Assembly (NCBI RefSeq): GCF_902493135.1
Contig: NZ_CABUOD010000018.1
Span: forward strand, 24,668-88,667
Origin: an uncultured Parabacteroides sp.
GTDB taxonomy: Bacteria > Bacteroidota > Bacteroidia > Bacteroidales > Tannerellaceae
DNA: 64,000 nt
Direction of reading: 5' to 3'
The notes under the pieces were generated by a model that saw nothing but the letters and a program-made list of their open reading frames with translations, made no database searches and was not told where the DNA came from. Within the stretch, counting starts at the first letter, position 1; the number at the start of each line of letters is the position of its first letter. Below are positions 25,117 to 34,164 of the stretch, in pieces. The translations under genes were made by a program, and so were the position numbers.

Positions 25117-26721
25117 TCACTTTCTTTTATAAATATCTATCAAATCTCGTAATTGCTGTTTTGTAAACAAATATCCCATCGGAATTACAATTGTCAAAAT
25201 CAGAAACCCCAAAACAGCAAAAAGTTTTCTTGGAGCTACAGGACGATATTTAGCAACTGCAGCATCTACAATAAATCCCTTATCACGCTCTTGGCCCAAA
25301 GACAAAGCAACTTCTTCTCTCTTCTGCAAAAGTATTAAATACACTCCTTGAAGAATTTCCTGCTGTCGTTTAAAATCAAGATATTCTCTTTCATATGTAG
25401 GAACATAGTCCATCTTATCCATAATTGCTTTTTCTTGAGACTTAAGGTCATTCAATACAAACTGAGAACTTTTTCGTGCATTATCAATAGCCAACACAAC
25501 CCCATCTCTTAATTTGTCTATCTGAGAATCAGCTATTTCAGACAAAGGATTCACAGAGTTTGCGGATTTAGTTATTTTGTCTCTTTCCATTAAAGCCTCA
25601 TTATAAACAGATATAGCTCCACCTTTTTCGCCATCAGCAGACAACATGGCAGGAATTACACTATACTTATTTTTAGGATCCTTCACATAAGCATCTAACA
25701 AATTAATGATATGATTCTGTGCTTCAAATTCTATAATCTTTTCTCGGATATTTTTCACAGCATCAGCATAAAATTGAACATCATATTCTATATCTGTCAA
25801 TTTATTCTTAATCTTATAAGTTTCAATAGTATGTTCAATACTATTTAGTTCCTGTAAAACGCCATTGATACGGACATCTAAAAAAGTCATAGCTTTACGC
25901 CCTTCTTCCTTTTTTACACACTCCGAACTATTATTATACTCTTCCATTAAAGTATTCAACAGATCCTTACCACGTTTTTTTGAATAATCCAAATAGAACA
26001 GTTCTAATGTATTCGCATTTTTAGAAAACTCATCAACAGTTATTGCTTCTGCCAAATCTTCAGCCATCCAACCTGCAGGAGATATAGATACATCCAAGGA
26101 GAAAGGCTTTTCTATTTTACTCTTCACACCCCCTTCTGTTCTATATAATATATCAAACACACCTTCTGGAACCCGAAGCTGACTAGGCAATGAGGCAAAG
26201 GAGTATTCTTCACTAGTTTCTTTCATTTTTATCAAAACAGCGCCATTTTTACTTACCTCTATTTTAAATGAAACAAAGCAATCCAAATTTTCTTGAGTCA
26301 AAGAATCCGGAATAATTAATAAAGGAGAATCTTCATATAAAGAAATCAATGAATATTGTTTCTTATATGTAACATTTAGCCCCAAACGAATAATAACTTT
26401 TTTCAACAAATCATTAGAAGACATTATAGCTATTTCATCATCTATATTGACAGCTCCCCCTGAAATATTTCCTAGTCCAAACGATTTCATTAATCCGGCA
26501 GCCTCTCCCAATCCCATGCTTCCACCACTCCCAATATTTTTATCTTCTTGAATCTTAATTCGAGCCACAAATTCATAAGTTTGAGGATAAAGCACCATAT
26601 ATAGTATTGCGCAAACTAATGAAATACAGGCTGCAACTAAAAAGACTTTCCAATGATATAAATAATCTACTATTATTTTTTTCAGACTTATAGTCTCACT
26701 ATCTTTCTGCATATTTTCCAT
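25117..26721 (-). CDS. Wzz/GumC-type polysaccharide chain-length protein
   Basis: A 534-residue inner-membrane protein. Residues about 30-50 form an N-terminal transmembrane helix (VFLVAACISLVCAILYMVLYP) followed by the Wzz domain (YEFVARIKIQEDK). A long alpha-helical coiled-coil middle (about 255-440) follows, and a second helix (about 505-525, LFAVLGFLILTIVIPMGYLF) comes after YLILLQKREEVALSLG and the proline-rich AKYRPVAPRK. No C-terminal tyrosine kinase domain is present. It controls polymer length and contacts the Wza outer-membrane channel. Only one base separates it from the wza gene. Confidence 0.9.
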   Translation of the reverse strand: MENMQKDSETISLKKIIVDYLYHWKVFLVAACISLVCAILYMVLYPQTYEFVARIKIQEDKNIGSGGSMGLGEAAGLMKSFGLGNISGGAVNIDDEIAIMSSNDLLKKVIIRLGLNVTYKKQYSLISLYEDSPLLIIPDSLTQENLDCFVSFKIEVSKNGAVLIKMKETSEEYSFASLPSQLRVPEGVFDILYRTEGGVKSKIEKPFSLDVSISPAGWMAEDLAEAITVDEFSKNANTLELFYLDYSKKRGKDLLNTLMEEYNNSSECVKKEEGRKAMTFLDVRINGVLQELNSIEHTIETYKIKNKLTDIEYDVQFYADAVKNIREKIIEFEAQNHIINLLDAYVKDPKNKYSVIPAMLSADGEKGGAISVYNEALMERDKITKSANSVNPLSEIADSQIDKLRDGVVLAIDNARKSSQFVLNDLKSQEKAIMDKMDYVPTYEREYLDFKRQQEILQGVYLILLQKREEVALSLGQERDKGFIVDAAVAKYRPVAPRKLFAVLGFLILTIVIPMGYLFTKQQLRDLIDIYKRK

Positions 26722-26722
26722 A

Positions 26723-27523
26723 TTACTTATTTGTTAAGCTTAACACCATCGCAACAATCACGGACAAAGAACTGATTACTGTCGAAAACAATGATATTGT
26801 AAATTGACGATCAGAGCTGGTTCTTGCACGTTGTTTTGTTTCTATAGGTTCTACATATACAATATCATTTTGCTTTAAATAAAAATATGGAGATTCGAAT
26901 ATGTTAGGATTAGTAATATCCAAACGACATGTTTCTTTTAATCCATTGTTGTCTCGTATCACCAAAATATTTTTTCTATTTGCTGTAAGAGGTAAATCCC
27001 CAGCCATACCTATGGCATCAAGAACCGAAACCCTATCCCTTTTTACCGAATATGAGCCAGGACGTGAAAACTCCCCCATTAGTACTATTCTAAAATTAAG
27101 AAGTTGAACATTTACTAAAGGATCTTTCACATATTTAGAAATCTTTGATTCCAATTTTTTAGAAATTTCTTGACGAGTCAATCCAGCCACATGCACCTTT
27201 CCTATAATTGGAAAATTTATGCATCCTTCTTCATCCACCAAATAAGTATACATTGATTCAGAAGCGATTAAAGGCTGTTCTCCTTGTGATGAATATGCAA
27301 ATACTGGAGGATTAAATGGTGTAACAGCAACAGGATCCCAAGCCGTTACATTAATTGATAAAAGATCATCATTCTCTATTTTAATGGTATATGCTTGGCT
27401 CATCTCAGCCAACTTATCAGGTGTCAAATCATCTATACCCTGAAAATAAATCACATCCTTTGGCGCCGAACACGCACACATCAATCCACAAAAAAGGGCA
27501 AACAAATAATATTTCAAATTCAT
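26723..27523 (-). CDS. Wza-type polysaccharide export lipoprotein
   Basis: A 266-residue outer-membrane export protein with a lipoprotein signal (lipobox LMCAC, lipid on the cysteine near residue 18). DVIYFQGIDDL and the YTIKIENDDLLSINVTAWDP region form the polysaccharide export (PES) domain. SLBB-like segments follow (DEEGCINFPIIGKVHVAGLTRQEI; FSRPGSYSVKRDRVSVLDAIGMAG), and a C-terminal helix FSTVISSLSVIVAMVLSL may cross the membrane. The ATG at 27523 gives a proper signal peptide; an upstream in-frame start would put 14 residues before it. It is the first gene of the nine-gene leftward operon. Confidence 0.92.
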   Translation of the reverse strand: MNLKYYLFALFCGLMCACSAPKDVIYFQGIDDLTPDKLAEMSQAYTIKIENDDLLSINVTAWDPVAVTPFNPPVFAYSSQGEQPLIASESMYTYLVDEEGCINFPIIGKVHVAGLTRQEISKKLESKISKYVKDPLVNVQLLNFRIVLMGEFSRPGSYSVKRDRVSVLDAIGMAGDLPLTANRKNILVIRDNNGLKETCRLDITNPNIFESPYFYLKQNDIVYVEPIETKQRARTSSDRQFTISLFSTVISSLSVIVAMVLSLTNK

Positions 27524-27554
27524 GCTTTTAATAAGTATTTCAAAATTAGAACTG

Positions 27555-27562
27555 CAAAGATA
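27555..27562 (-). promoter_or_regulatory. -7 element of the capsule operon
   Basis: Minus-strand TATCTTTG, 31 bases before the wza ATG, matches TAnnTTTG. No clear -33 box is seen at 19-21 bases. No flanking inverted repeats of Mpi type are visible, so phase variation at this promoter is not supported by the sequence. Confidence 0.55.
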
Positions 27563-27686
27563 CAACTTTCAGAGGAACCATCCATCTAAAAACTCCTTAT
27601 AAAAACTATTACAACTATAACGATGCAAATTTGGGTATATTGCTGCTTGAGAAATAAAAAATATAGGATATTAAGCTATTTTCCCG

Positions 27687-27694
27687 TACTTTTG
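27687..27694 (+). promoter_or_regulatory. -7 element of the cvfB-like gene
   Basis: TACTTTTG matches TAnnTTTG, 19 bases before the ATG at 27714, so the leader would be only about 13 bases long. Confidence 0.55.
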
Positions 27695-27713
27695 TCAGAA
27701 AACAAATGGAATC

Positions 27714-28556
27714 ATGGTAGAAATAGGAAAATATAATACATTAAAGATCGTAAAGGATCTGGACTTTGGGGTTTATTTGGATGGTGGAGACGGAGTGGAA
27801 ATACTGTTGCCGGCCCGTTATGTGCCCAAAAACGTAAAACCGGGAGATGAAGTCGAAGTTTTTATTTATCATGACAATGAAGGGAGATTGATCGCAACGA
27901 CGGCCAAACCACTTGCCCAGGCAGGAGAATTTCAGTTTATGGAAGTAAAATCTGTTAATAATACTGGCGCTTTCTTGGAATGGGGATTAATGAAAGATTT
28001 GTTGGTTCCTTTTAAGGAACAAAAAATGCCCATGCGGGAAGGGAAATGGTACTTGGTATACGTACACGTAGATCATGTTACCGGACGTATAGTAGCCTCC
28101 GCAAGAATCGATAAATATCTGGACAATGTAATACCGAATTATTCTTTTAATCAGGAAGTCGATTTGCTGGTTGCAGAAGATACTGAAATAGGATATAAAG
28201 TAATTATCAACAATGCTCATTGGGGATTGGTCTATCACAGTGAGGTTTTTCAACGTCTGGAAAAAGGGGAACATCTAAAAGGGTACATCAAAGAAATTAG
28301 GGAAGACGAAAAGATAGATGTCAGCCTTACGCCTTTAGGATATCAAAAGGTCGAAGGTATTGCCAAGACAATTTTGGATTCGCTCAAAGCCCAAGGAGGA
28401 TACGTTGCCGTCCATGATAAAAGCGAACCCGAACTTATTTATTCTTTATTTCGCTGTAGCAAAAAAGCATTCAAACAAGCAATCGGGGCTCTTTACAAAC
28501 AAAAGATAATCGATATCGAAACTGAAGGAATCCGGTTAATCGATAAAGACAAATAA
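27714..28556 (+). CDS. CvfB/YitL-type S1 RNA-binding protein
   Basis: A 280-residue cytoplasmic protein made of S1-like beta-barrel modules and a C-terminal winged helix. The first module begins YNTLKIVKDLDFGVYLDGGDGVEILLP, the second FMEVKSVNNTGAFLEWGLMKDLLVPFKEQ, a third KVIINNAHWGLVYHSEVFQRLEKGE, and the winged helix is IYSLFRCSKKAFKQAIGALYKQKII. This arrangement is that of CvfB (virulence factor B), which binds RNA; the cellular role in Bacteroidetes is not known. Base composition returns towards the core average, so it marks the end of the capsule arm. Confidence 0.9.
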   Translation: MVEIGKYNTLKIVKDLDFGVYLDGGDGVEILLPARYVPKNVKPGDEVEVFIYHDNEGRLIATTAKPLAQAGEFQFMEVKSVNNTGAFLEWGLMKDLLVPFKEQKMPMREGKWYLVYVHVDHVTGRIVASARIDKYLDNVIPNYSFNQEVDLLVAEDTEIGYKVIINNAHWGLVYHSEVFQRLEKGEHLKGYIKEIREDEKIDVSLTPLGYQKVEGIAKTILDSLKAQGGYVAVHDKSEPELIYSLFRCSKKAFKQAIGALYKQKIIDIETEGIRLIDKDK

Positions 28557-28630
28557 CAAATACATATTTCAATAGGACTTTGGAAGATAGAACAATACGG
28601 TGTAGTAGTTTGGTTTTGATTACTAATAAA

Positions 28631-28661
28631 AGCGGGAGATAGATAAATCTATACTCCCGCT
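28631..28661. terminator. Hairpin after the cvfB-like gene
   Basis: AGCGGGAG and ATAGAT on the left pair with ATCTAT and CTCCCGCT on the right (one bulged base), a 14-bp stem with a two-base loop. A T run is present only on the minus-strand side, so for cvfB it may be a weak terminator or a 3' stabiliser. Confidence 0.65.
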
Positions 28662-29152
28662 CCATCATAGTTATCGTTTTAGCCAAAAAATAGACTTAAA
28701 ATGAGATATTCTCTTCAAATCTGAACACCTCCACTTTACTGGTACAAACTTCTGATTAAATTTAGAAAAGGAGTTTCCTTTTCTCTGATACAAAGGACGG
28801 CTAATTAATTGATATAAACAAATTAAATTCGAATTATTTGGTTAATTCCAAAACGCAGAATTGCCATACCACTAAATACCAATCATTTACAACATAAAAA
28901 ACATTTTACAAATAAGTAATCATCCTCATTTTTAGTATTGTGAACAAGGACCGCCTTCACGTTATCTCCACAATTTTCAGGAAACGGTTTCTAAAATACC
29001 ACAATTTCAATCAAAAGCCAAAACGTTTTATTCCTGCCGATTGTTACTTCTCAAGCTCACTACCGTCCCATTAAAATCAGAGTTAGTTACAGAGGCTTCT
29101 CGAGTCAACGGATTTGAAATCGTAATTTTGCGACATCAACAACAGAGTCGCA
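28662..29152. other. AT-rich intergenic region, possible IS left flank
   Basis: About 490 bases without a supportable gene. The last 30 bases include TAATTTTG (29123-29130), a -7 element 23 bases before the chimeric IS4/Wzz frame, so this part probably derives from the left end of an IS4-type element. I could not identify the terminal inverted repeat. Confidence 0.4.
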
Positions 29153-29491
29153 ATGAACAAAGAAAAATACGTTTTCTCACAATTAGTATCCTTCTTGGAC
29201 CGTAATCCCTTCAATTACCTTGTCCGCAAGTATAACGGAGACCGTTATGTCAAGCATTTGACCTGTTGGAATCAGTTCCTTGCAATGATGTTCGGACAAG
29301 ATAAACTCCGAGTACAGGAACAAACGCCGGTCTACACCATTATAGAACCGGCAACTGTTCCTCTCAAAACTTCCTCTCCCAAGAAATTGTTGATTCTGGT
29401 AACATTCATCTTCCTCGCTTTCATCGGAGGATGCGGGTATCTGCTCATCAAGAAATATGCGGTCGCCCTTTCGCCAAGACCTGAAACATAA
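29153..29491 (+). pseudogene. Chimeric relic: IS4 transposase N-terminus joined to Wzz C-terminus
   Basis: A 112-codon open frame of two unrelated parts. Residues 1-49 (MNKEKYVFSQLVSFLDRNPF ... CWNQFLAMMFGQ) are the DUF4372 N-terminus of IS4-family transposases, which normally continue for more than 300 residues. Residues 50-112 (LRVQEQTPVYTIIEPATVPL, then SSPKKLLILVTFIFLAFIGG) are the proline-rich segment and last transmembrane helix of a Wzz/GumC chain-length protein. The simplest reading is an IS insertion into an older capsule gene followed by deletion, leaving an in-frame fusion under the IS promoter. The product would be a small membrane-anchored peptide; function doubtful. Confidence 0.8.
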
Positions 29492-29551
29492 TCCGGAAAT
29501 CGCCATCCCGAATCGAGATCCGCCTACACGCAAGCAAAACATCGCAACGCC

Positions 29552-32398
29552 TTACGACCTGCTCACCTGCAGCCCCTTATCCGACAAGCTCATTTCGACA
29601 AAACGGGCATTTTTATTCTGCGGGTCGGCTGTGAGAAGACGGCGGATCTGCAAAGAGGCTTCCGGATCTTTGGCTACGATATAAAGGTAACCTCCTCCTC
29701 CGGCACCTGGAAGTTTATACCCCAGAGTGTAATCTTTGATGCGAGAGATAAGCTGTTCTACAGCAGGCGGATTTGTCCCGGCATCAAGCGCCTTGTTTTG
29801 TTCCCAACTTTTGCCGACCAATCGGCCATAAGAAGCGAAATCACCCCGAAGAATAGCCTCGTACATATCCAATGCATGCCCTTTCATTTCAGAAAGCAGA
29901 CGAAGATGGAGCCCACTGTTTAAGAACATTCCGCGTACGATTTCAGCAAGGATATCCTTCGCCGTACGGGTAATTCCCGTATAGTAAAGCAGGTGGCAAG
30001 CACGATATTCCGGTTCGGTAAAAAGATATTCCGGCAGCCAGCGTACCGACGGATTCTGGTGGAACCCCTCACCCGTTTGCAACAGTTTCAAACCATGTAA
30101 CACACCTCCGTACTGATCTTGCCATCCGCCTCCGGTCGTAAGCAGTTGCTCCAAGATCAGAGTCCGGTTACCAATCTCGTTCTTATCCCACGCCAAGCCG
30201 CAGAAATCCGACAATGCACCCAATACCGTAGCCGCGAGAATCGAACTGGTTCCCAGACCGGAACCGGCAGGAATGGCAGCGAGCAACGTCACTTCCAACC
30301 CGCAGCCGAATGCTTTCAGTTGCTCTTCCAACGAAACATAACGGCTTGCTGAAAATTCGGGTGTAAACCCGGCCAGAGCCAGTGCCGCTTTCGGGATAGA
30401 GAAAGGAGAGCCGACCTTGTTAAAGTTACGCAGTTCGTCCCAAGTCGAAACGCTCTCCATCGCCCCGATATCAATGGAACGAAGAAGGATACGATACTCG
30501 CGAGCCGGCTTTACATAGACCTGCAAGGGAGGTTGTCCGTTCAACTCGATCGCCACGTTCACGACATTGCCACCGGCATACATGCAGTAAGGAGGCGTAT
30601 CCGTCCATCCTCCTGCCAAGTCGATACGCACGGGACTGCGCCCCCAGACAATCTGATCGCGATAGACATTAAGGCGAGGCGTCTGTTTTTCATCAGCAAT
30701 CGTACCGATCAGGCCTTCACGCAACAGTGAGAACGCCTGCTGCTGTTCCACCATGCCCCGGTCATCTCCTGAAAGTTGCAGGACACGGGCACGGAACATA
30801 TGGTCATGCACACGCTTCATCAGCGGAGCATCCTCCGACAATCCCCCAGGCAACGTAATCCCTTTGGAAACAAATTCAGAGGCGGCATCCGCCAGATCCA
30901 ATTGATAGAAAATACTTTTATCATGATTGGCCGCAAGCATCGGCCAGTTTTTCTTCCTGAACGCTTCACGCTGGGCAAACAGGCGGCGGAGATTCGCACA
31001 GTCGGAAAGCCTGTTTGCAGACATCTTTTCAGCCGCCTCCCACACCCTGCGTCCTTCATCCAGATGGGGTTCAGATACCATCCAACGTAACGCAACACCT
31101 AACTCGTCCATATTCCGGCAAACAGGAAACAAGGCCGCATTCTGTATGTCGGCACACTCCGGCAGGCAAACAGCCCGCTCCGCAGCCCATTCCACGACAG
31201 AACGCCCCATGAAGAGCGTCGACTCATCCTTTGTATTCCCTTTGAAAGTATCATTGAAACCATACGGGCGCGCCACCCAGCCTTCTTCGCCGACAGGCAC
31301 GACATCAATGCATACACCGGAAGGGATGTGCAACTCCCAATCGTTTACCGGGACACCCGTAATCACATGCCGATCGGCAAGTATCCATCGTTTCCCTACA
31401 AAACTGTTTTCGATCCACAGCTCGGAATTGCCGGAGGTCAACGGACAACAAACTTCGGCGTTCTGGACAAACATGGCAGGATGTGGTTTCACCTTGCGCT
31501 GCATGATCGCCCGCTGGTCACGTACAAGGTTCTGCACCGACAGCGTCGAGGAAATCAGTTCCCGGCTCGTACCATAATGATAAAACTCACCACCCGGCAA
31601 TGGCAGGATAGCAACAGTCAACGCATTCAACTCTTCGTCGGCTATACGCGGATGAGCACCAAGAGCAAGACCGAACTCGGAATACAGGTCGTATTCCTTC
31701 AGCTGCTTTCCACCCGGATTGTAGGAATGTTTCATCAGTAGTTCCACCGCCCGGTCACTGAGCAGCCAGACGCCTATATCCATCAGAAAAAGGTGCGTAC
31801 CTGCCAGTCGCCCCAACTCATCGAGAGTGGGTTTCTGAAGCATGAAATCAAGCTGGTCGGGAGATTTGCGGTCCGACACGAAGACCCCGTGGCGAGTGGC
31901 AAGTGCAGGATCCACCCACAAACCGTAACAGACAACATCGGCCTCAAGAATCTCCTGCAACGGCTCGCTGTTTCGCAGATAAACGTCACCACTGGCAATC
32001 AGCGTATGCAGCGAATCCGGCGCTTTGCGCATGATCTCCTCATACAGCGGAAGCTGGAGCGAAAGGAGGTTTTGAGATAATTTCTGTCCCCTTGCCCACC
32101 TGAACACCGGAATGGGCGTCAAGATCTTGCCCGAAGGTGCATACCCAGGTAATCGTCGGCTCTGCCCTCCCGCATGCAACAAAATCCGCTTTTCACGCGC
32201 CAACCATTCTCCGGCCGGCAACGTTCCGGCAGTATCGTCGTCCCGGCGGCAAGCTTCAAGCAACCAAGTCGTTCCTCCGCCCGATCCCAAACGGGCACCT
32301 ACAGGGTCAGACGTACAAAACCAATCTGCCGGATCGGCATTTGCTATCTCATGAAAACTGCCAACCAGATTAGGCGGCAGCGACAATAATTTCCTCAT
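29552..32398 (-). CDS. fkp: Bifunctional L-fucokinase / GDP-fucose pyrophosphorylase
   Basis: A 948-residue cytoplasmic enzyme, the length of Bacteroides Fkp. The N-terminal half (about 1-600) is the fucose-1-phosphate guanylyltransferase, with GGGTTWLL and LHAGGQSRRLPGYAPSGKILTPIP as the nucleotide site and a beta-helix-like middle. The C-terminal part (about 610-948) is a GHMP kinase: VRIDLAGGWTDTPPY binds sugar, IPAGSGLGTSSILAATVLGAL is the ATP loop, and GAGGGGYLYIV is motif 3. It turns salvaged L-fucose into GDP-fucose for capsule and glycoprotein fucosylation. It lies between the capsule relic and the invertase and is monocistronic. Confidence 0.96.
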   Translation of the reverse strand: MRKLLSLPPNLVGSFHEIANADPADWFCTSDPVGARLGSGGGTTWLLEACRRDDDTAGTLPAGEWLAREKRILLHAGGQSRRLPGYAPSGKILTPIPVFRWARGQKLSQNLLSLQLPLYEEIMRKAPDSLHTLIASGDVYLRNSEPLQEILEADVVCYGLWVDPALATRHGVFVSDRKSPDQLDFMLQKPTLDELGRLAGTHLFLMDIGVWLLSDRAVELLMKHSYNPGGKQLKEYDLYSEFGLALGAHPRIADEELNALTVAILPLPGGEFYHYGTSRELISSTLSVQNLVRDQRAIMQRKVKPHPAMFVQNAEVCCPLTSGNSELWIENSFVGKRWILADRHVITGVPVNDWELHIPSGVCIDVVPVGEEGWVARPYGFNDTFKGNTKDESTLFMGRSVVEWAAERAVCLPECADIQNAALFPVCRNMDELGVALRWMVSEPHLDEGRRVWEAAEKMSANRLSDCANLRRLFAQREAFRKKNWPMLAANHDKSIFYQLDLADAASEFVSKGITLPGGLSEDAPLMKRVHDHMFRARVLQLSGDDRGMVEQQQAFSLLREGLIGTIADEKQTPRLNVYRDQIVWGRSPVRIDLAGGWTDTPPYCMYAGGNVVNVAIELNGQPPLQVYVKPAREYRILLRSIDIGAMESVSTWDELRNFNKVGSPFSIPKAALALAGFTPEFSASRYVSLEEQLKAFGCGLEVTLLAAIPAGSGLGTSSILAATVLGALSDFCGLAWDKNEIGNRTLILEQLLTTGGGWQDQYGGVLHGLKLLQTGEGFHQNPSVRWLPEYLFTEPEYRACHLLYYTGITRTAKDILAEIVRGMFLNSGLHLRLLSEMKGHALDMYEAILRGDFASYGRLVGKSWEQNKALDAGTNPPAVEQLISRIKDYTLGYKLPGAGGGGYLYIVAKDPEASLQIRRLLTADPQNKNARFVEMSLSDKGLQVSRS

Positions 32399-32417
32399 AT
32401 CTCACTATTCTTTCCGG

Positions 32418-32425
32418 CAAATGTA
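32418..32425 (-). promoter_or_regulatory. -7 element of fkp
   Basis: Minus-strand TACATTTG, 20 bases before the fkp ATG, implies a short leader. No clear -33 box. Confidence 0.5.
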
Positions 32426-32626
32426 CTTCTTTCCCCTTTTACTGCGTAAAATTTAATTTAATTTTTACTTTCAGAGGCTGTTTCGTTTAAATTATTATAT
32501 CCACCTTTGTAGAGGGAATTCGCTCTTATAATCATACGACAATAAAAAAAGTTGGTAAATACTAATCCCACCCTTTCATTTCTATTTCTGAAGTATCTTT
32601 AGTTATTCACTTAATATTCAGATGGT

Positions 32627-33250
32627 ATGATATACGGTTATGTAAGAGTCAGTACGGATAAACAGAGTACTGAAAATCAACGTTTCGAGATTGAAAACTA
32701 TTCAAAAGCGAAAGGTTTCCGTATCGAACGTTGGGTAGACGAAACAATCAGCGGGACAACGAGTGTATCGGATCGCCAACTTGGCAGATTATTAAAGCAG
32801 ATTCGTAAAGGTGATACACTCGTAACAACAGAGCTATCAAGGCTTGGACGTAATTTGATGCAGGTCATGAGTTTCCTCCACCAATGTATGGAGCGGGATA
32901 TCATCGTCCTTACAGTCAAAGAACGTTATGAATTAGGGAACAATATCAATAGTAAGATTCTCGCCTTCGCCTTTAGTCTGAGTGCAGAAATCGAACGTAA
33001 TCTGATCTCACAACGTACCCGCGAAGCACTTGCACGTAAAAAAGCGGAAGGTACGAAACTCGGTCGTCCGAAAGGCAAAAAGACCATGCAGGTCAGGTTG
33101 TCCGGAAAAGAAAATGTCATCCGCAAAATGATCAATGAGAAATGTTCGATGAATGAAATCGCCGAGAAATTCGGAGTAAACCGTCAAACTCTCCGCGATT
33201 TCCTTCGAGATACATTCCCTGACTGGAGAAAATATAGATATATTAAGTAA
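32627..33250 (+). CDS. Serine site-specific recombinase, Mpi/Hin-type invertase
   Basis: A 207-residue small serine recombinase. YGYVRVSTDKQSTENQ carries the catalytic Ser near residue 9. ELSRLGRNLMQVMSFL holds the SRLGR active-site arginines, SAEIERNLISQRTREALARKK forms the long E helix, GTKLGRPKGKK is the linker, and MNEIAEKFGVNRQTLRDFL is the C-terminal helix-turn-helix. Closest in plan to Mpi of Bacteroides fragilis, the master invertase that flips capsule promoters, and to Hin/Gin. It is next to a capsule region, but I see no pair of inverted crossover sites around it or at the capsule promoters in this window, so its targets may be elsewhere. Confidence 0.9.
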   Translation: MIYGYVRVSTDKQSTENQRFEIENYSKAKGFRIERWVDETISGTTSVSDRQLGRLLKQIRKGDTLVTTELSRLGRNLMQVMSFLHQCMERDIIVLTVKERYELGNNINSKILAFAFSLSAEIERNLISQRTREALARKKAEGTKLGRPKGKKTMQVRLSGKENVIRKMINEKCSMNEIAEKFGVNRQTLRDFLRDTFPDWRKYRYIK

Positions 33251-33536
33251 TCGGACCTTCATGGCTTTAATTGTCTGGATGTTAATCTATGTAACCTTAA
33301 TAAATTGTTTTTGAGGTAATTTATTATCAGTCAATACGGCATGCCTCAACCAGGCAAAATGGTCCGCATACTAAATAATCCAATACCTCTGCACACTGAG
33401 CCACCAGTGTGCGGTAGGTTTTGTGCGCTTTATTCTTTCCTCCAGTAAAACGAATATTTCCCTTCCGGCTCCCCCTCTATTTCAAAATCTTTATTGAATA
33501 TTATACGACAAATTAACTTATTAGAAATAATTGTTT
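33251..33536. other. Intergenic region with two hairpins
   Basis: No gene. AATAAATT...AATTTATT (about 33298-33326) and the perfect GCACACT-8-AGTGTGC hairpin at 33391-33412 are the only structures. The first may end the invertase transcript. Confidence 0.5.
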
Positions 33537-33544
33537 TATCTTTG
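33537..33544 (+). promoter_or_regulatory. -7 element of ndk
   Basis: TATCTTTG matches TAnnTTTG, 34 bases before the chosen ATG of ndk. Confidence 0.6.
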
Positions 33545-33577
33545 GCATATACGTCGAATCTTATAAACATGAACAGT

Positions 33578-34039
33578 ATGGAAAAGACACTTGTTATCCT
33601 GAAACCCTGTACCATTCAGCGAGGACTGATTGGAGAAATAATCTCCCGCTTCGAGAAAAAGGGTTTGCAACTGACAGGCATGAAAATGGTCTGGTTGACA
33701 GATAATATCCTCAGTGAACACTATGCACACCTGAAAGAAAAACCATTCTTCCAACGCATCAAAGACGCCATGTCGGCATGTCCCGTCATCGTATGTTGCT
33801 GGGAAGGGGTAGACGCCATACATGTCGTTCGCCAACTGGCCGGCTCCACCAACGGAAGGAACGCGCAGCCGGGAACCATCCGCGGCGACTTCAGCATGAG
33901 CGTACAAGAAAACATCGTGCATGCTTCCGATTCACCCGAAACGGCAACCATCGAACTGAAACGTTTTTTCAATGACGACGAATTGTTCGATTACAAAATG
34001 AATAACTTGCCGGCTATTTATGCCAATGATGAATTTTGA
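33578..34039 (+). CDS. ndk: Nucleoside diphosphate kinase
   Basis: A 153-residue enzyme that moves the gamma phosphate of ATP to NDPs through a phosphohistidine. MEKTLVILKPCTIQRGLIGEI is the family opening, RQLAGSTNGRNAQPGTIRGDF is the nucleotide-binding loop, and the phosphorylated histidine is in ENIVHASDS (His near 120). The C-terminus is slightly extended, as in Bacteroidetes homologues. The second ATG (33578) was chosen over one three codons upstream because it starts the conserved sequence. It is followed by a strong terminator. Confidence 0.96.
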   Translation: MEKTLVILKPCTIQRGLIGEIISRFEKKGLQLTGMKMVWLTDNILSEHYAHLKEKPFFQRIKDAMSACPVIVCCWEGVDAIHVVRQLAGSTNGRNAQPGTIRGDFSMSVQENIVHASDSPETATIELKRFFNDDELFDYKMNNLPAIYANDEF

Positions 34040-34047
34040 GACGTAAA

Positions 34048-34087
34048 AGAGCCGGAATGTATAGGAAATCCTTATACCTCCGGCTCT
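34048..34087 (+). terminator. Strong terminator of ndk
   Basis: AGAGCCGG at 34048-34055 pairs with CCGGCTCT at 34080-34087, continued inward by GTATAGGA/TCCTTATAC, followed by a T-rich run. Confidence 0.85.
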
Positions 34088-34164
34088 GATATTTTAGAAC
34101 CCTTTGCCCTATTCCTCTCGAACCGGACAAAACAACCTAATTACTAATCTAAAAATCTAATACC

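Noticed and set aside
27524..27713. Invertible capsule promoter
   Set aside because: I looked for inverted arms around the TATCTTTG element at 27555-27562 and found none of useful length.
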